This document shows, piece after piece, positions 13,871 through 29,087 of a stretch of 64,000 bases of DNA (position 1 is the stretch's first letter; each line of letters starts with the position of its first letter). Source of the DNA: Climacteris rufus (Eukaryota > Chordata > Aves > Passeriformes > Climacteridae); contig VZRZ01004224.1 of the NCBI GenBank assembly GCA_013398175.1, positions 62,256 to 126,255 of the forward strand, written 5' to 3'. The translations under genes were made by a program, and so were the position numbers. The notes below the pieces were generated by a model, which saw nothing but the letters and a program-made list of their open reading frames with translations, was not told the origin of the DNA and made no database searches.

Positions 13871-16800
13871 TCACCAGGTTTTTTTTTTTGTTATTTCCAG
13901 ATCTTCCACCACGACCAGAAAGGAAATGTGGGACCCTGCAAGGAACAACCCTGAGGGTGACAAACTCTCATTTACAGACAACATTTAATCTGTTCAGTCC
14001 AGGCTCTTTTGACTTTGCAGTTCTCATTTATTTACACAGCACCATGCTCAGTGAAATCACGTCTTACAAAACTCTACATGTGTTGTGTCATCGCATTTAC
14101 CCTTACCAAACCTAAGATCTGCTCAGGAAGCAATAGCAAACCTGCTATCTGGAAGGAACCTCCAGCTTTCTTAGGGAGTGGCAAAGAGTTTGAAAAACAA
14201 AAGCTGATGCATTGCTTGGAAAAGAAAGAAAAATGTAAAGGCTGGAAAACTATTAGACATGAGAGAAATGTATCTGTACTCATTTCATAAAGATATGAAT
14301 TAAGTACTGGAACTGACTATCTAAATTGATTGCATCTGGTAAGCATTAACTGAGTACACATTTCTGAACTGTTCGCTGCTTTTTTGATCCCACTGGGTAG
14401 TCGGCTTCTGATATTTCCACTGAACCATGTTTAATCATGTTTAGCAATATTTTAGTGATAAGTGATAGCTCCACTTGCAGCCTTTGATGCATACGATTAT
14501 GTTACCTCCTTCTGCAGTGAATGTGAAAACCCACTGGTAACTGGTACTATTGACGTCTGAGGAAGTCAGGGCTGTTATTGTTTCAGTGTTCAGCATGCTG
14601 CCGCCGCACTGCTTTGATCCACGGCCTTACGTGGCTTTTTAAAGCGGAGGAGGGTGGAGGGAGAAGGGTTACTGGGCTTGTAAACATTTCTATTACATCA
14701 GATTAGTTTCCCTGCCATGTGCAATCTGCTGCTGTGACTCAGACTTTCACATTTTATAAAGTCAGTTATGTCTACCAGGACTACAACCATTCTGAGAAAT
14801 GCTAGATAAATGTGAATTGGTTTTATTCTTATCTTATTACACAATGTACAATTGTACAAAAAAAATGCCCTTTTGTTGACTTTTAGTGCAGATGTGCAAC
14901 CACTGGCAGATAATGAGAACAACATGTTCCCTGTCTCACCAGCTCCTTTATTCTTTGGCTGAGAGTCTTAACCCAGGTTCAGAACTAATCCATGCTCATT
15001 CACAGTGTTCTCAGCTGCTCTCCACCCACCTCTCAACTTCTTTTTTTTTTCCATTGGAACTGCACCACTGTGACCTGAGATAGCAGCCACTGCATAGCTG
15101 GAGTCATGTTTCTCAGAGTAGATCATTGAACCGCTTTTACTCTGGGAAATAGGACATGTTTTTTCGCAGTTATAAGATCTGGGCAAGACAATTTATTTTT
15201 GCCCTTGATTGGGTTTAGGCCACTGCCAGTTTCATGGGAAAAGGGATAGTCACTACCAGCAAAAATATTAATGTCTTATATGAAATAATCTGGGGCACCA
15301 CGTGCAACATTTTCCCTTCAGGACTTTCTGGGCAGGATTTTCAAACACTCCACTTCATGACAGCTCAAGTTTGCAATTGCTTTGTTATCTCCCACACATT
15401 TTCTTGCCAAACATTTTCACAGTTGTCTGCTATTCAAATAATGTCTTACTAGTGCAGTGGTAATTTTCATTGTGTTAGGGAACGAGCAGGGTTCATGGGT
15501 TGCTTGCAGAGATCTTTAGTGATGGCTGTGATTTCTTCAGCATTGGGACAAACTAAAGAGTGTTTTTCTTTTTGGATTACCTACCTGTCTGCCTCACATG
15601 GGCATATTACCATTTCTAACATTTCTGGCAATGGTAAGTAGGATCCATTCCCTAGCCTCGGGCAGAGGAAGAAAACTGCACCATATCCTTGAAAACAGAA
15701 TGATGATTTGGAGGGAGGCCCCAGATACTCCCCCAGGGTCCTGCCATGCACCAACGTGGCTCTGCAGCATGGAGAGTCAAAACCAATGTTTTTGGAAAGT
15801 GCAGGGTAGGACTCGTAGACAAATAAAGACCGTGAGTGAGGAAAAGAATATTCAGGATACTGTCAATGATCCTTACCAGTCCCTCATGTAGTGGACAGGA
15901 CATCATTCTGTAATTGCTGTTAAGCAAAGAAGCCACTAAAAACCATGGGCAGACAAGAAACTACTCAAGGTGCTCACTAGATCAGCCACCACAGTAGGCT
16001 GCTCGGAGCTATCTGCTAGCATCATATGTGAAACACCATTGCCACACATCTCAGGGTGTCACATGGGGTTGAGAAACAGGACTTGAATACAACTCAAACA
16101 AGAAGTTTTCATTGCCTGATCTTCCTGAGCAAGTTTTTTGGTCTTTCTTTCTGAACCTGTGTGTAATCCCACACTGACAACCGGTTTTGAATGCAGAAGT
16201 CTCTGGGAGGACAACCCAGTGCATGACTCCTGTTTCCTTCAGGTGAAGGGGGACCTTGGTGTTGGTGGGAGGTGAGGGGGGTGCTGACAGCCCTCCAGCC
16301 ACCAAAGCCTCGTGCCAGGGTGCCATGGACCAGACGGCTGTGGGACAGGTCAGGGAGACTATCATTCAGATAAGTCTGTTAGTGCAGGATATCAGCCTAA
16401 AGATGCCCTGTTTGTGGAAAAGCATTTTCTTATTAACCAACCTGTATTTGACAGGGTTTTTACTGAAACAGCAGCCTCCCCCAGGGCAGGTAAAAGTGAC
16501 TTTGGCAGCAGTTGGCATTCCCGGGGGCCTTCCTGCATCTGGGATACAATTAGATACATTTGTCTGCAAATGCTTTAAATATTTCAGCTGGTATGCCATT
16601 AAGGAAAGGGGTTTATGTTAAGAGCAACCCAGAGCACTGCAAGGCAGCCAATATCACAGACAAGGCATAAGAATGATTTGGGATAGATAATGGTTGTGAG
16701 TAATGTTATAAATGATCTCATAGACTTTTTATTTTTTTCTTCTGTGAAGTAAATGACCTTCCTGCTTCCACTTAGGGAGCCGTATGGCCATTACAGTGTG

Positions 16801-19800
16801 AAAAATGTCTCTCTCAGTCAGGACCACTCAGTACATTTTTACTGAGGTCCGCTGGATAATTTTAATGACGTCTGCTCATTTTCACTCAGCTCTTTCTTGT
16901 GGTCTTGCCAAGACACAGGGATGACAGCAAGGAACAAGGGCTCTCTCACAAGGATGCAGGAGGCTTCACACATCTGGATCTTTTCTGATGTCTGAAACAT
17001 CACCTGTGCACCTTTGCCTTTTCAGCTCCAGATTCAGTGCTAATGCTCTCATCAACAGCAGCAGGAAGATTTATTCATATTACAGATAAGTTTAAAAGCA
17101 TCAATGAGAACCACGGCATAACATGATGAGACACAACACCCCTGTAGCAGCAAAAAAAATATCCTTTTTTTAAAGATCTGGTGGGCAACAATGTGAACAC
17201 AACAGGCATGTGAGGATGCAGACAGTTACAGTTTTCTGTGAGCAGGAGGCCCAGAGAGAAGACTCTGGGACCGGCAGCACTGACCTGATGCTACCAAGTG
17301 GGTTATCGGTGGACAATGCACAGTGTAAGCTGCTGACCCAGGCTTTCTCCTCACCTTTCCAGGCTGTTTTGCAGGTGCCACATCTTTTATCTCTCTCACT
17401 GTACACATAGTCACAAAGCTGTAATGTGGAAGTTCTAATTTGAGACATGCCTAGAGGCAGGGCTGCCCCAAGATCCTGCCTTTGCTCTCAAGGCTGTGAC
17501 AAACAAGCTCCATTTGGAAAAGAATCTCACTCAGGACCAACTTAAAATCATTCGTTTCCTCCTTACTTAATAAAATTTTCCTCCTTTCCATCTCTGTGGC
17601 ATGTGACATGGAAACAGTTATACCTTAACTATGCCTTTACTTTCAGAAGATACTTCACAGGAGATCTTATGAAAGGAGACCTTGTGCCCTGGTCAGCTTT
17701 TATTATTCTGGTTGTGTCGTAATGGGTGAAAGCATTACTTACTTGCTATGAGTTTAATCATTTGTAATCATGTATTCAAAATTGTTAGACATCATGCTGA
17801 AGAGTCCAAGTGAGACATCTTTAGGAAGAGCAATACTCCCACAAAAATATTTCTGTGATTTAAATTATTCAAATCTTTATTAATCTCACCCCTTCTACTA
17901 GTCAAAGTCTAACTGAATGATTCCTGCATGGAATAAGATTCAGCACACATGGCAACTATTGTGCAACTTCTTTTGAATCCCAAATTGCTATATTTACCAG
18001 AAAAACTTTGTTTCAATCAGAGTGCCCTTGCAAATGCGTTTCAACTTAAACTGACAGTTAAAACACTCGATCAAAACCTGAAACCCTGCCTCCTTTTCAT
18101 TCAGAATTTGTTCTGGCAAAGCTCCCCTAAAGTCAAGCAGAGACACCACCACTCTAAACAAAAGCTTCACAGTTTGAATCAATAAACTTGTCATCGTCAC
18201 ATAAAGAAATGGATAAAGATGCAAACAAGTCATTGTCCTGACATGTCACGTAGCTTTCAGACAGGACACTCTGTTCAGCCTCTAATCAGGCCACCAGACC
18301 AAAGCTGGCAGTGATCAGTGCTGCTGAGTTTAAGCCCTAGTCATGGCAGTACACAGTGATTCTCAGATCGCTCTGCCATAAGCATCTGTGGTGGCCACAC
18401 AGGAGCAGATGAGAGCCCAGGTCATGCTTGCAAGCTCTGATGTGTTTCTGGTGCTCCCACCAACACTGTGGTCTCCTGCCCTGTCCCATCTCATGATGTG
18501 GTGGGAGCACACTTAGGTACATCCACCCTGAGCACTGGAATAACAATAATCCTGCAAGTACCCATCACTGTTTTCTATCCTTTCTGCCAGAACATAACAA
18601 TTACTTCCTTTCCAAGGCTTTCTCTCCTTTCTGTATATAGGGTCTGACAGCACTAAAATATGGGCTGCTTGCTGATGCCTGGTGAGGGTGGTTCTGGTTC
18701 CAGACTATGAGATGTAATTAAGACATGGGCAGGTGACTCCCATGTGGTGCAGGCTGACCAGTTGTGTGCAGAGATCTTATGCTAGAATTATGCTGGCAAA
18801 TTATCGCATCATAGTACCAGGGAGAGTAGTGTGTTCATGCCATATTAGAGTACACTCTGTGCTACATTTAACAGAATAGTTCTTTCAAGTTCATCGGTGT
18901 TTTTCAGAACCCATAGACCAAAATATCTAATGTAACTCATTTATCTTATTCTCAACATCACCGAATGCCTCCAAAATTTATGGGCATTTGGGGTGCAAGA
19001 TTGCCTAGATTTGAGAGAGATGTCATTGTGTAATAAAATGTTCATGTTTGGAGATGAAAAAGACAATGATTTAGTGGAATATTGATTTTATAAGGAGGGA
19101 GGGAATTACAGTTGGTGATTGGAGTTAGTCCAGCTAGAGATGAGTCAAAGCAAATGAGAAGATTCATGCATTTATGTTAGGAACTTAGTTTCCCTTACTT
19201 AGATAATTGCTTATCTGTCATTGTAGAAAACCTTACAAATGAAAATGCAATGTCTCTGTGAGATAAGGAAGGGTTATTAGCTTCCATTGTGCTCTCACAA
19301 CAGAGGCCCAGAACATTCAGAAAATACCCACATGGTTTGTTGAGGTCCCTCTTGAAGGCCACCACATTGGTCCAAGCCCTTAGGGCACCCCAGCTGCCTT
19401 CACATCAGAGATATGGTTGACCATACAACCCAACTCAAAGGGTCATTCTCACACTACCCCCATATCTGACATGGTTGTATGTCTGATACCAACCCCTGGA
19501 AATACAGACACATTAGGTATCCAGATCCCTGCAGACTTCAGCTTTCCACTGACCATGGTGCTATAATAGACTGCTAAGGGTGAGCAGAAAGAGACCTTTA
19601 GGAAAAGGATATGATATCACCGCCCATGCTGAGATGAAACACAGAGATCCCCAGGCACACTGCTCTCGCCTACACCAGGAGCTCTGAAAATTTCTAGAGT
19701 TCAGACCTGTTAAACTCAGGCCACATACCATGACCCTCACTTCTTTTTGCACAGATGAGATGGAAGACAGTGTGTGAACTAAAAGTTTGCCCAAGGCCCT

Positions 19801-20442
19801 AAATCAAAATAACAAGCAGATGTAGAGTGCAAAACTATTTTGTAATTGTCAAAAGCAAAACCTCTTCTCCAATGCAAGAAAATGATAATGGTTTCCTGCA
19901 GAGAGGTCACTGTCAAGGGGTAAACCCAAAAAACAGCCCACACTTAATAGCTTTGCACCATTAACTACTAAAAATAAAACTGAACTTTTACAGAAGTTCC
20001 AGACTTCCTCACTGGGGAGTCCACAGATAATAGAGGTATTTTCATATCACTTTTTTTTTTGTTTGGGCCAGCTCAGATTAAGCACAGACCATGCTGAAAG
20101 ACTGGTCACACTCTATTATGACAACCATCTGGAATCCTCTCCAACTAAATGTGCCCAGGCCATCACTCATTTATGACTGGAACAGGCCACTGCAGAAGAA
20201 CAGAAAGCATAAAATCGTAATGTGACCAAAAGCTTAAAAATAAGTAAGAAATATAGTCTGCCCTTTTAGCACTTACTTAGGGTCAGAAGAAGTTCAGTAA
20301 ATAAAGAATGAGAGCCACTAGCCCTTTCTGACTTACCATGTTAGGTGTCAAATCCAGATTAGGAGCTATCCATCCATTTCTTCGTAAAGTGGATCTGTTT
20401 CCATCACCAGAAAATAACAGAGATAGGCCAGTTTATCCTACC
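13871..20442. other. Non-coding unique sequence
   Basis: Mostly AT-rich unique DNA with no recognised gene. It includes a T run near 13880 and a more G+C-rich patch at 14590-14670 with a few CpG dinucleotides. Sequence at 17750-18200 is strongly AT-rich without known elements. Sequence at 19300-19560 has the even composition of an old repeat, but I cannot place it in a family. Confidence 0.6.
18451..18510. repeat. Inverted repeat, 12-bp perfect arms
   Basis: Arms gtgctcccacca (18451-18462) and tggtgggagcac (18499-18510) are perfect reverse complements separated by 36 bases. A match of this length at such spacing is only mildly unexpected in a window of this size. No transposon ends or RNA gene are suggested. 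Confidence 0.7.
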
Positions 20443-20495
20443 AAAAAAAAAAAAAAATTTAAAAAAAATTAAAAAAAAAAAAAAAAAAAAAAAAA
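20443..20495. repeat. A-rich low-complexity tract
   Basis: Fifty-three bases made of A runs of 15, 8 and 25 bases broken by short T runs. It could be the decayed poly-A tail of a retroposed sequence, but the DNA on its 5' side resembles no known LINE, SINE or processed transcript. No target-site duplication was recognised. Confidence 0.9.
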
Positions 20496-23013
20496 GATCC
20501 AAGGTGTAGAAAATCCAGAAAATGCTCTGGTGGTCTTTCTCTGTTCATATTTTTCACACTATCCTTTACCAGCCTGGAGTCAGCTCACTTGTCTGGCTCT
20601 GAAGGCAAAGCCCAACAGATAGGGATGGTATAACCCCTCTCTAATGCACAGAAGAGGTGTGGGGATAACTGTGGCTTGTGCATGCATGGTCTTGCACAGG
20701 CTAGTACAGAGGCAGGGTCTGGCAGTCACATTCTTCCTGCCAAGCATCCTCAGGTTTGCTTGCATTGCTGCTCCTCAGGGTCTTCCCTTCTCCATGCAGT
20801 GTTGGCTGTTTCAGTGGTGGTGTTTTTCCAAAACAGGAATCCTGTACTTAATCTTTCAGTATGAAAAGGAGGACCAGGATTCCAGGCAGGCCGTATACAG
20901 GGATACATCTCGTGTCCATGCCCGTGTGGTTCTGTGGAGGCCAGGTGCAAGGAGGTGCATGAGGGTATGATCAATCTTGTCAAACAGTTCTCTCCCAGCT
21001 GCAGGGCTGCATGCAGCACTCCGACCAAACTCCAGAGAGGAAACTGCAGAACAGCATCCATCCTTCCAAAAGCAGATGCTGCAGAGAGCAAACACAAGGC
21101 CAAGTTTCTTACAGGTTTCATGCCTTGAGATGGTAACTGAAGTGCACACTGCTTTGGCAGCTCGGCACCTGGGCAATAGAGAAAATTTGCCTTGAATTTT
21201 GCAGCAGGGCCACTCTTTGTTAGATAGTGATTTACTTAAAGACTATGCTGGAGATGGCTCAAGAGAAAAGCACAGGATAAGATACTGAAATTCAAGTCTC
21301 TAAATGCAGCTGTCACTCTCCTCATCCGGCTGTCTTCATCACTGCTGCATCCCCTTATGCAGATGCCTACGCACAAAGCAACCCCTATTTAAAACAAACA
21401 AAGCAAACTTTTCCTCATCACCTACGGGACTTTGTAACACAATATTGCTTTTCTTCCAAGCATAACAAAAGTCTGTGGCAGGATTTATCGGCTGCACCAA
21501 CATTCTTTATTCAGCACAGGTGAGAGAACAAAGCAGTGCCTCCCTGCCTGCCCTCGAGGACCTTACACAGTGCCTACACAAACATTAGCAATATGTGTAG
21601 CTGCTGCACTGTGCATTTTCAGGGTGGAAGTGTCAATCTGATCTCCTGAAAGGGTATTTTTCATGATGCCTCATGACATAATAATCTTGTAGCATCTTTA
21701 ATTTAAAATAAAAGCTCCTGCAGAGGATTGCTCTTACAGTCTTCCCGACCTGAAGAAGTCAAGCGAGGAGATGGCATGCAGACAGCTATACCTTAGAGGA
21801 TTCCACTCATGGCTCTTTCATTGTTTGTTTGACGGTAATGCAAAAAAGGTGCAATCGAGAGCAGCATCAGTTGTGCCGTGTGTCACCCCAATACACAGAG
21901 AGATGTAGTTGCAGGTCTGAAAATCTGTAGGCATACTTAACTATCTGCTTTTGTTCTGTGTAGCACTGTGAAGTAACAGCAGCTCTCACTAGACAGATGA
22001 GCAGAGGCTGAAGGAGCCAGAGGTCAGGTCTGCACAGTGTTATCTGCAGGCACATGCATTCCTGACACTATTAAACAAGGTAGTGTCAAAGAAAAACTAT
22101 CTGATGCATCAAATCATAGATCTGTCCATGCACTGTATCCATTCTGAGAGTAATTTTAAACTAATTTTGGCCTAGGAAGCCCAAAAATACATGTCTGCTT
22201 CTTTCTTCACATAGAAGAGATGCCTGACCTAATTTACAGCAGAGACACACCAGCAACTCTGTCAGCACAGCTATGGGGAAAAATCCATGCAAGGGGGACA
22301 GGAGTGGCTCAAGGTGGGGTAAAGGTCCCTGACTTGACATTGACACCAGCACTGTGGTGTCTGCAAGGCTCAGCCTCAAAAGCATCAGGTCTGGGCACCT
22401 CCACTGCTGCCAGGTAATGTACATCCATTCACAACTGTGTCCACAAGAGTATCAGGGTGGAGAGCAGGACCATCAGAGCATACCAAGAGAGGAAAGACAA
22501 CATCAGCTGCAAAGGAGCACTGTTTATAGGTACTGTCTGCCATTGCTTTTCGTCCTTTTATTCTATTTCTCTGACATGAATAATTTAGAAAATTAATAGA
22601 TTAAAAATTAATATATGTCATCGTAGAATGTGCATGAAGGCACATTGCAAGAGATTATCCTTTCCCCATTCGTACTGCAGGTCCAAAGCTGACTCTAGCT
22701 ACCCCACTAGACTTAAACATTTTTATTTTTCCTTTGTGCATTTTGGATCCCATAGCTCAAGGAAAACTGACCAAAGCTGGGAAATGGAATTACCATCCTA
22801 AAAACAAGGCAGATCATGACTGTGACTTTTCTACACTAAAAACTAAAAAATAAAACCACAGAGAAAAGAAGGACTGACTGAAAGGGTACACGTAGAATCT
22901 CCCCTCGAGAACCTGTTGCTGTGTTTTTTGGGATTAATTTAGTTGAGGAGGGGACTGTGGATACATTAAAATGCCTGCTGCTTCAACTGCAGGCTATTCT
23001 AAGCAAACAAAAT

Positions 23014-23049
23014 CTTAAAAATACACAAAAGCTTAAAAATACACAAAGC
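23014..23049. repeat. 18-bp near-perfect tandem duplication
   Basis: The unit cttaaaaatacacaaaag is repeated directly, the copies differing only at the last two positions. A slippage origin is likely. Confidence 0.85.
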
Positions 23050-24053
23050 AAAGCCATAAGCCCAAGAGAGATGGCTTTGAAGGAGCATGTTCGATCATCC
23101 TGTATTTGGTGCAAAAGTTTCTGTTCAGCTCAGTTCATGACAGTTTAAACAATGCATTTTTATTAGGGGAAAAAAAGGGAAAATAAGATATTTAGTGGTG
23201 AACCGCATGGTTAATGACCATTTGCAAGGAGTTGCCATGCACTCACCAGGGATACAAGTTTTGTGATCCAGCCTTTGGGCTTGAGACAAGTTCCAATTTT
23301 AGTAGAACCCATGCAATAATTAATTTTGCCAAGGTAAACTCAGTGAATACCTGTCAGTGCTCTATCCCTATTTACACTACTAGGGTTCAAATCACTGTAT
23401 TTTATGAGCTGCTACTGTGTGTGAACTTCCATGAGAACTTTCATTATCTGCCTGATATGGAAGTGGAATGTTTTGCTCAGGGTGAGGCTAAAGTCTGATA
23501 CAGTGCACTCAATATATTCCACAGTACAGGCTGGTTTTTCTCTAGCATGGGTTGATCAAATATTTGTTTCAAATCTTTGTAAACTGTGTTCTCTTCACCT
23601 TGGGTTCAGTCCATGCTTTTGTCTGGTTTCTCCCCTGTTCTCCTTCCTTACCCCTTCTCCCACTTGTCTTTTATTTCCACCTGCATTGCAGCTTTTCAAC
23701 TGGAGATACAACCCTACAGAAGAACCCCTCCAAAACACAAACCCAAGACACAAATCACACAAGACACATGCACATAGTCTCGTATTTGCTGCCATCACAC
23801 TACTTGCTGAGTTTAGACATAGCTTCCTCCTTTCTGCCTGGATCCAGAGCTAGATGAAGACACTTTGGAAACTGGGGCCACCATACGCTCTCTTTTTTGA
23901 AAACATTGCTTTGTGTTCCTTCTCCTCCCCTGCCACAAGCATTGAGCATCCAGGCTGGAGAGACACAGGACAATGGGGCAATCCATGGGCTGAGAGGCAG
24001 GTCCTGTCATTGCCACTGCCCCAGTGAGTTTCTCCCCACTTACACAGAAATGT

Positions 24054-24074
24054 AGCAGCAGCAGCAGCAGCAGC
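24054..24074. repeat. (AGC)7 microsatellite
   Basis: Seven uninterrupted AGC triplets (21 bases). No coding frame of known type surrounds it, so a polyglutamine or polyalanine tract is not implied. Confidence 0.95.
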
Positions 24075-27000
24075 TAAATCGGGGAAGGTGAAGGCTCTGT
24101 AGAGAGGGGACACAACAAGGGACAGCTTCTGTCTGCATTTCTCTGTCACAAGTCTTACCTGACTTTTAAGGGCCTGGATCCCCAAAGTGTGGAGAGGCTG
24201 GCATTCTGCAACAGTGTTGCATGGGGCGAGAAACTGGGGCCTCTTCCCTCCACAGATAATTCTGTAAAACCAGGGTGCTGGGAACATCCCCTTGTGTTCA
24301 GGGCCCATCCCAGAACATTTGGCAGCCTCACCCTCAGTCCTGAAGCGTCCTCACAGTCACTACCACCACCAGTATCCCGACAGCATCAGAAGACAAAAGG
24401 ACTGCAGCATATTTATCTCCTCCTGACACCCATCTTCTTAGTGCCATCAAGGAAAAAGTCTCCAGCCCACCCTTTGCGAGGCTTTTTTATTTTCTGACTG
24501 TCTCTCTGTCCAGCAGAAACCAGCTGCTTGTTTTGAAGTGCCTGGCACACTCAGCTTCCAGTTCTGCTGGTACTTTAATATTTTTATTAATAATTATTAT
24601 GGTTGATTTACATTGTGCCACACAGTGTACACGTTGGCCTTGCAGAGCAGTGACTTGCAAGCCTTGTCCCCCCACACAGCTGCATTTTCCGTGGTGTGCC
24701 TGATCTACATGTAATTCATGGCTCAGCTGGGATTTCTGTGGCATAAATAGCATTACACCATTATGAAATGACAACAGATGCCAGAGCTGTTATCTGTCAA
24801 AGTGGAGCCCAAGAGTGCAACTTCTACCAGACTACCAGCAATGAGGTTTGCAAGTGTAACCAGATCCTGTTGTTAATCCCAATTCTGTTTGGGCATCTGT
24901 AACAACTGGTTGTGTTATAAGAGCATGATGGCTTCCAAGTAAGAAATCACAGCATTCTCATTATGTGCTGAGCGTTCATCACATCAGATCCATTTCTCAG
25001 CATTTAATGTTAATTACTAGCTTGGGTTTGTATTAGCTGAGAGCTAAATGATGTAGTACTGCAGAAAACTATTAAGATCTGCGTCACATAGGCAAACATG
25101 ACCATCCACTTCCAGAATGTGAAATGAATAATGAGTGGGTATAAAGGAGTTCTCAGAAACCCCAGCTGAATGCATTCAAGAGTAGTGCTTCCTCTTTAAT
25201 GGGCTCTCTGCCAGAATGACACATCACTCTGCCTCACTGAAGTCATTTATAAACAGTCCTTCACAACACTCCTTTCTCTCTTGTGTGTGCTGCTTCTCCT
25301 CACAGGCATAGCTGCAGAAGGAGGATGCACCTGACAGTGAAATGCTGCACTGTTCAGAATAGTAAAACTCCTGGAGAGAGCAAGAGCCTAACTCTCCCCA
25401 GGATCAAGCCTAAAGGAAAAGGGAGGACAGGGTGATGTGAAAAGCAGAGTTACACAGAAGGGTTTGGCTTCCAATCAAACTCCCAATTCTTTGAGGCTGA
25501 CTTGCGTTTTCCACTCGAAAGCACTGCCTTGGTTTCAGACTGTAATGCAATATCTGAAAGCATCCTGTGTAGCTCCCTGTATTCCTGGAGAAAGCCAGAC
25601 TGGAGCTGGAGGTTTAAGTAAAGGTCTGTGAGGTTTACACAGCATACCCCCTCGAGGGACGGTGCTGAGGTGTGTCAAAGAGAGTGTTTAAAGGGAGGGA
25701 AAGGAACTTCTTAAAATCTCTGTGTACCTTCCCCTCCCTTCCTCTCTTTCTGCCCAAGCACGTTTCCATGCGATGAGTCACTGGTGGTTGTCACAGACTA
25801 GGGATCCCCACTGCACTCTTCAGTACACAAGAACACAGTCCTTGCTTACAACACAAACATGAAAAACTAGATCCAGAGATACAATAGAACACAGGACAAT
25901 TTCAGCCATCCTGCAGGTCCAACAAACTATGAACAAGATTTTGGCCTGCAGTGTTCAAATGAGACTCTTTCCGAAAACAGGGGCTGGAGGAAAGGGAGAG
26001 AGCATTGCATATTTTTAATCAGGAGCTCCACCCAGACCCGAGGAGAAAATAGCAGAGGTGCTTGCTTGTGGCTGATGAAGGTGGAAGTCAGCCTCCTGAC
26101 AGTGAATGAAGGTTTATGGGCAGGGTGGGGATAGGCTCTAACAGAGCTTGCAAGCAAAGAGAAATTATTGCTGCCTGATATCACAAAGAGATGAGAGCCA
26201 GCACAGGGCTGTGATCACCACAGAGAGAAAGGAGCCAGCAAAGAAAAGTGATGAGGGAGTAGTCTAAGCAATGGGTTAAGGAAATGACCACTGCAGTAAA
26301 GTTTCAGCTGCAATAAAAATGTTAAGATGCTGGATACTGAGAAGATATGAAGCCAGCCAGCCAGGAAATGTTATATGTAGATGGAGTATGAACAAGAAAT
26401 CACTGAGGCATAAACTTGGCATGTTTATTTTAAGGGAAAACACTAATTACTTAGGTTAGAAGAAAACTTCCACTAATATCAGATATTCTTTATACCAGAA
26501 GGCCTGTTACACGTTTCTTAGGGAAGAAGAGCCAGCTTTTCTTTTGGGTAACTTGCTCATCAATTACTTGCTTCACCAAAGTGTTTCCTTTGTCCACTTC
26601 CAGCTATTTATGTGACTGTTTACATGGCCCTATGGATGTTCTGTACTGGCAGTCTAGATGTGAAACTACAGACTCACATTGAAACCACAGACAGCACTGT
26701 ATCATGAAAAAATGTTCCTAAACAGACAAATTCCAAGCAAAATCCTTTAGCAGAACTTTAAAAGATTGCCCTGCCTTTAACCACTACCGTGTTGTGAGAT
26801 ACAGCACTGAACCTACGATACAGCAGATCTGCCAGCAAAGTGCTGGGAGTTACAAGGGAAGGACAGCGGCTCGGTTGCCGGCTTTATAAAGAGAAACTAT
26901 GTGTATATCCTCCCTTGCTACAGTTTCTTGGGCTTTAGAGGGCCTTCCCTTTTGTCCCTTCGGACAAGCAGTACTTCTGCCTAGATGCCATAGTTACTTC

Positions 27001-29087
27001 AAAACCATTGTTGGGAATTTCCACAATTGCAGCCTTCTCCTGCTGTTGGAGGAAAGGATGGCTTATGACAATGAACTTCACATACATGCAGACAAAAAAT
27101 GCATTGTGTGGCTTGCCACTTGCCTTTGTTTCCCTGTTTTGCAGAATTTGCTTCTCTCATCAACCTGCCTAAGGCTGCCAGGGACTAATGTTGCCAGAGT
27201 GGTGTTGGATATGTCAGTCAAATGCTGAGCTTTGAACAGAGAATATATTCCTTTACAATTAAAATGAGCTGCTATCTGGGGAAAGGTAAGGCTGTCAGCT
27301 ACAAGGAAATTTAACTTGTCCAGTAATCTCCTCCCTGATTCAAGACTTTGTGACTCCCATGAAAAGACACTACAAATTTTGCTAGTGTAGCTCTTTCAGT
27401 AATTCAGCTAAATCCTATTGAACTCCTTCAGCTGCTTCATTCCTCTTTAGCAGCAGATTTAGAACCTCAACACTCCTGTAAATTGAAAAGAAATGTAGGT
27501 TAAATACCCAGAAGGGATTTCTCTACCTACCCCAAAAGCAACTTAGCACTTTCCCTCCTCCTGGTAGCACCAACAAGTTCTTGCTAGGAAAAAAAATTAC
27601 TAAGAACACAGAAGAACTTGCAGCTCAGGGTAAAACAAAAATGCAACAGCAGGGGAAGACAAAGAGGAAAGCATATAGAGCAAGAAAACTTAATTCACAG
27701 CTTCATAAAAATCTCCAGTTCCATCCTTTTCTCACTCTCAATGGCTTCAAGATTTCAAAGTACCTGGGAAGGGAAGGACAAGGGACAGAATTCACAAATG
27801 CCAGGTGTTGTCTCCTCTCTAGGCTGACATCAGAGGCCAGTTTCCCAAGGACATGTCCAGAGTCAGTGGAGAAAGGCAGGCAAATCTAGAAGACAATTCA
27901 CAGGACCTTAAGAGACTTCAGGAATGTCCTTGGAGCCCTTTAACTCCAGCACAGCAGTAGACAAGTGACACTAGTTTGAGGTAACCTCTTAGTCCCCATC
28001 TTGACATCGTAAAGCCAGGGAGAGGACCAGAGGGAGAAAAGGCAGCTCTTCTCTCTGGGCTGAGGGACAGAGTCGCTCTGTCCATGGGACTGGATGATTT
28101 ATCTCCACAGGCTGTACGCCTCACGGTGCCTCCTGTGGCAATACAACCAGGCACAAACTTCAACCTGGAAGAAACCAGCTCCCGAGGAACAGCTCCTTTC
28201 TTGTGAAGAAGGGATGATTTCTCCCACACAAGTGAGGTCCTCAGATTTCCTATGATGAGACAGCACCATACAAGAGTGGCTCTGCTCTCTGCTGCGTGGT
28301 GCTGCTGAAGAGCTGTCAGGAGCCCAGGCAGTGGCTGAGCTGTCAGAGTTGTCCTGTAAGGTCAGCTCAGTTAGCCCAGGCTATATGTGAAAGGGAATAT
28401 AGCCCAAGGACCACAGGCTTAGCTCGTGCTCCAAAAGGAAAGAAAAAAGGAAAGAAGGGAAGAGCCACTCCAGCAGAGAAAGCTGGTAACAGAGTTCATA
28501 ATTAGGAGAAAGGATGTCAGATGTTTCAAGGCTCCTTGACTGTAAGTCACCAACCTGGAACACCTTAAAGAAGAGGGAGTGTGGGTGTTCAGCAGAGACA
28601 GATGCCCCCAATTAGTAATCATCCATGCTTAAAAGAAAACTTTAAAGTTTGCTGCCTTACAGATTTCACTGACAGGGTTACTTGTCAAAGGAAGTGCATA
28701 TGCATAGTACTAATGTTAGCAAGGAGTGGGATTTACAAATGACATTTATCTCCAACATTCAAAGAATAATAGCTGAGGAAAGGGCTAAGGAGTGCTTGTT
28801 TGGCTATTTCATTACTCTAGTGTTGTCAAAAACTTGCATACTTGTCTCTATGGCTCTTGCATTCTGGACTGCGACAAATCAGTCAAAAGACAAAATTTTT
28901 TGTGTATCTAGAGAGAGCTATACATAAATATGTGTGTATGTATTCTAGCATACCTGAAAACATTTTCCCTGATTCTCCCTGAATCATTACAGTGATCTTT
29001 AGTTTGGTCAAAAATATGAATATTGTGTCACCAAATATGACCAAGAGGTAGTATTATCAGAGATACTGCATTCTTACCAGCAACCGT

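Noticed and set aside
19300..19560. Candidate LTR or old repeat
   Set aside because: No terminal TG..CA ends, primer-binding site or paired copy found. I cannot place it in a family.
20443..20495. Poly-A of a processed pseudogene
   Set aside because: No transcript-like body, polyadenylation signal or target-site duplication is visible upstream or downstream.
23850..24308. 152-codon minus-strand frame with an alanine run
   Set aside because: The alanine run is just the AGC microsatellite read in one frame. The rest has no recognisable content.
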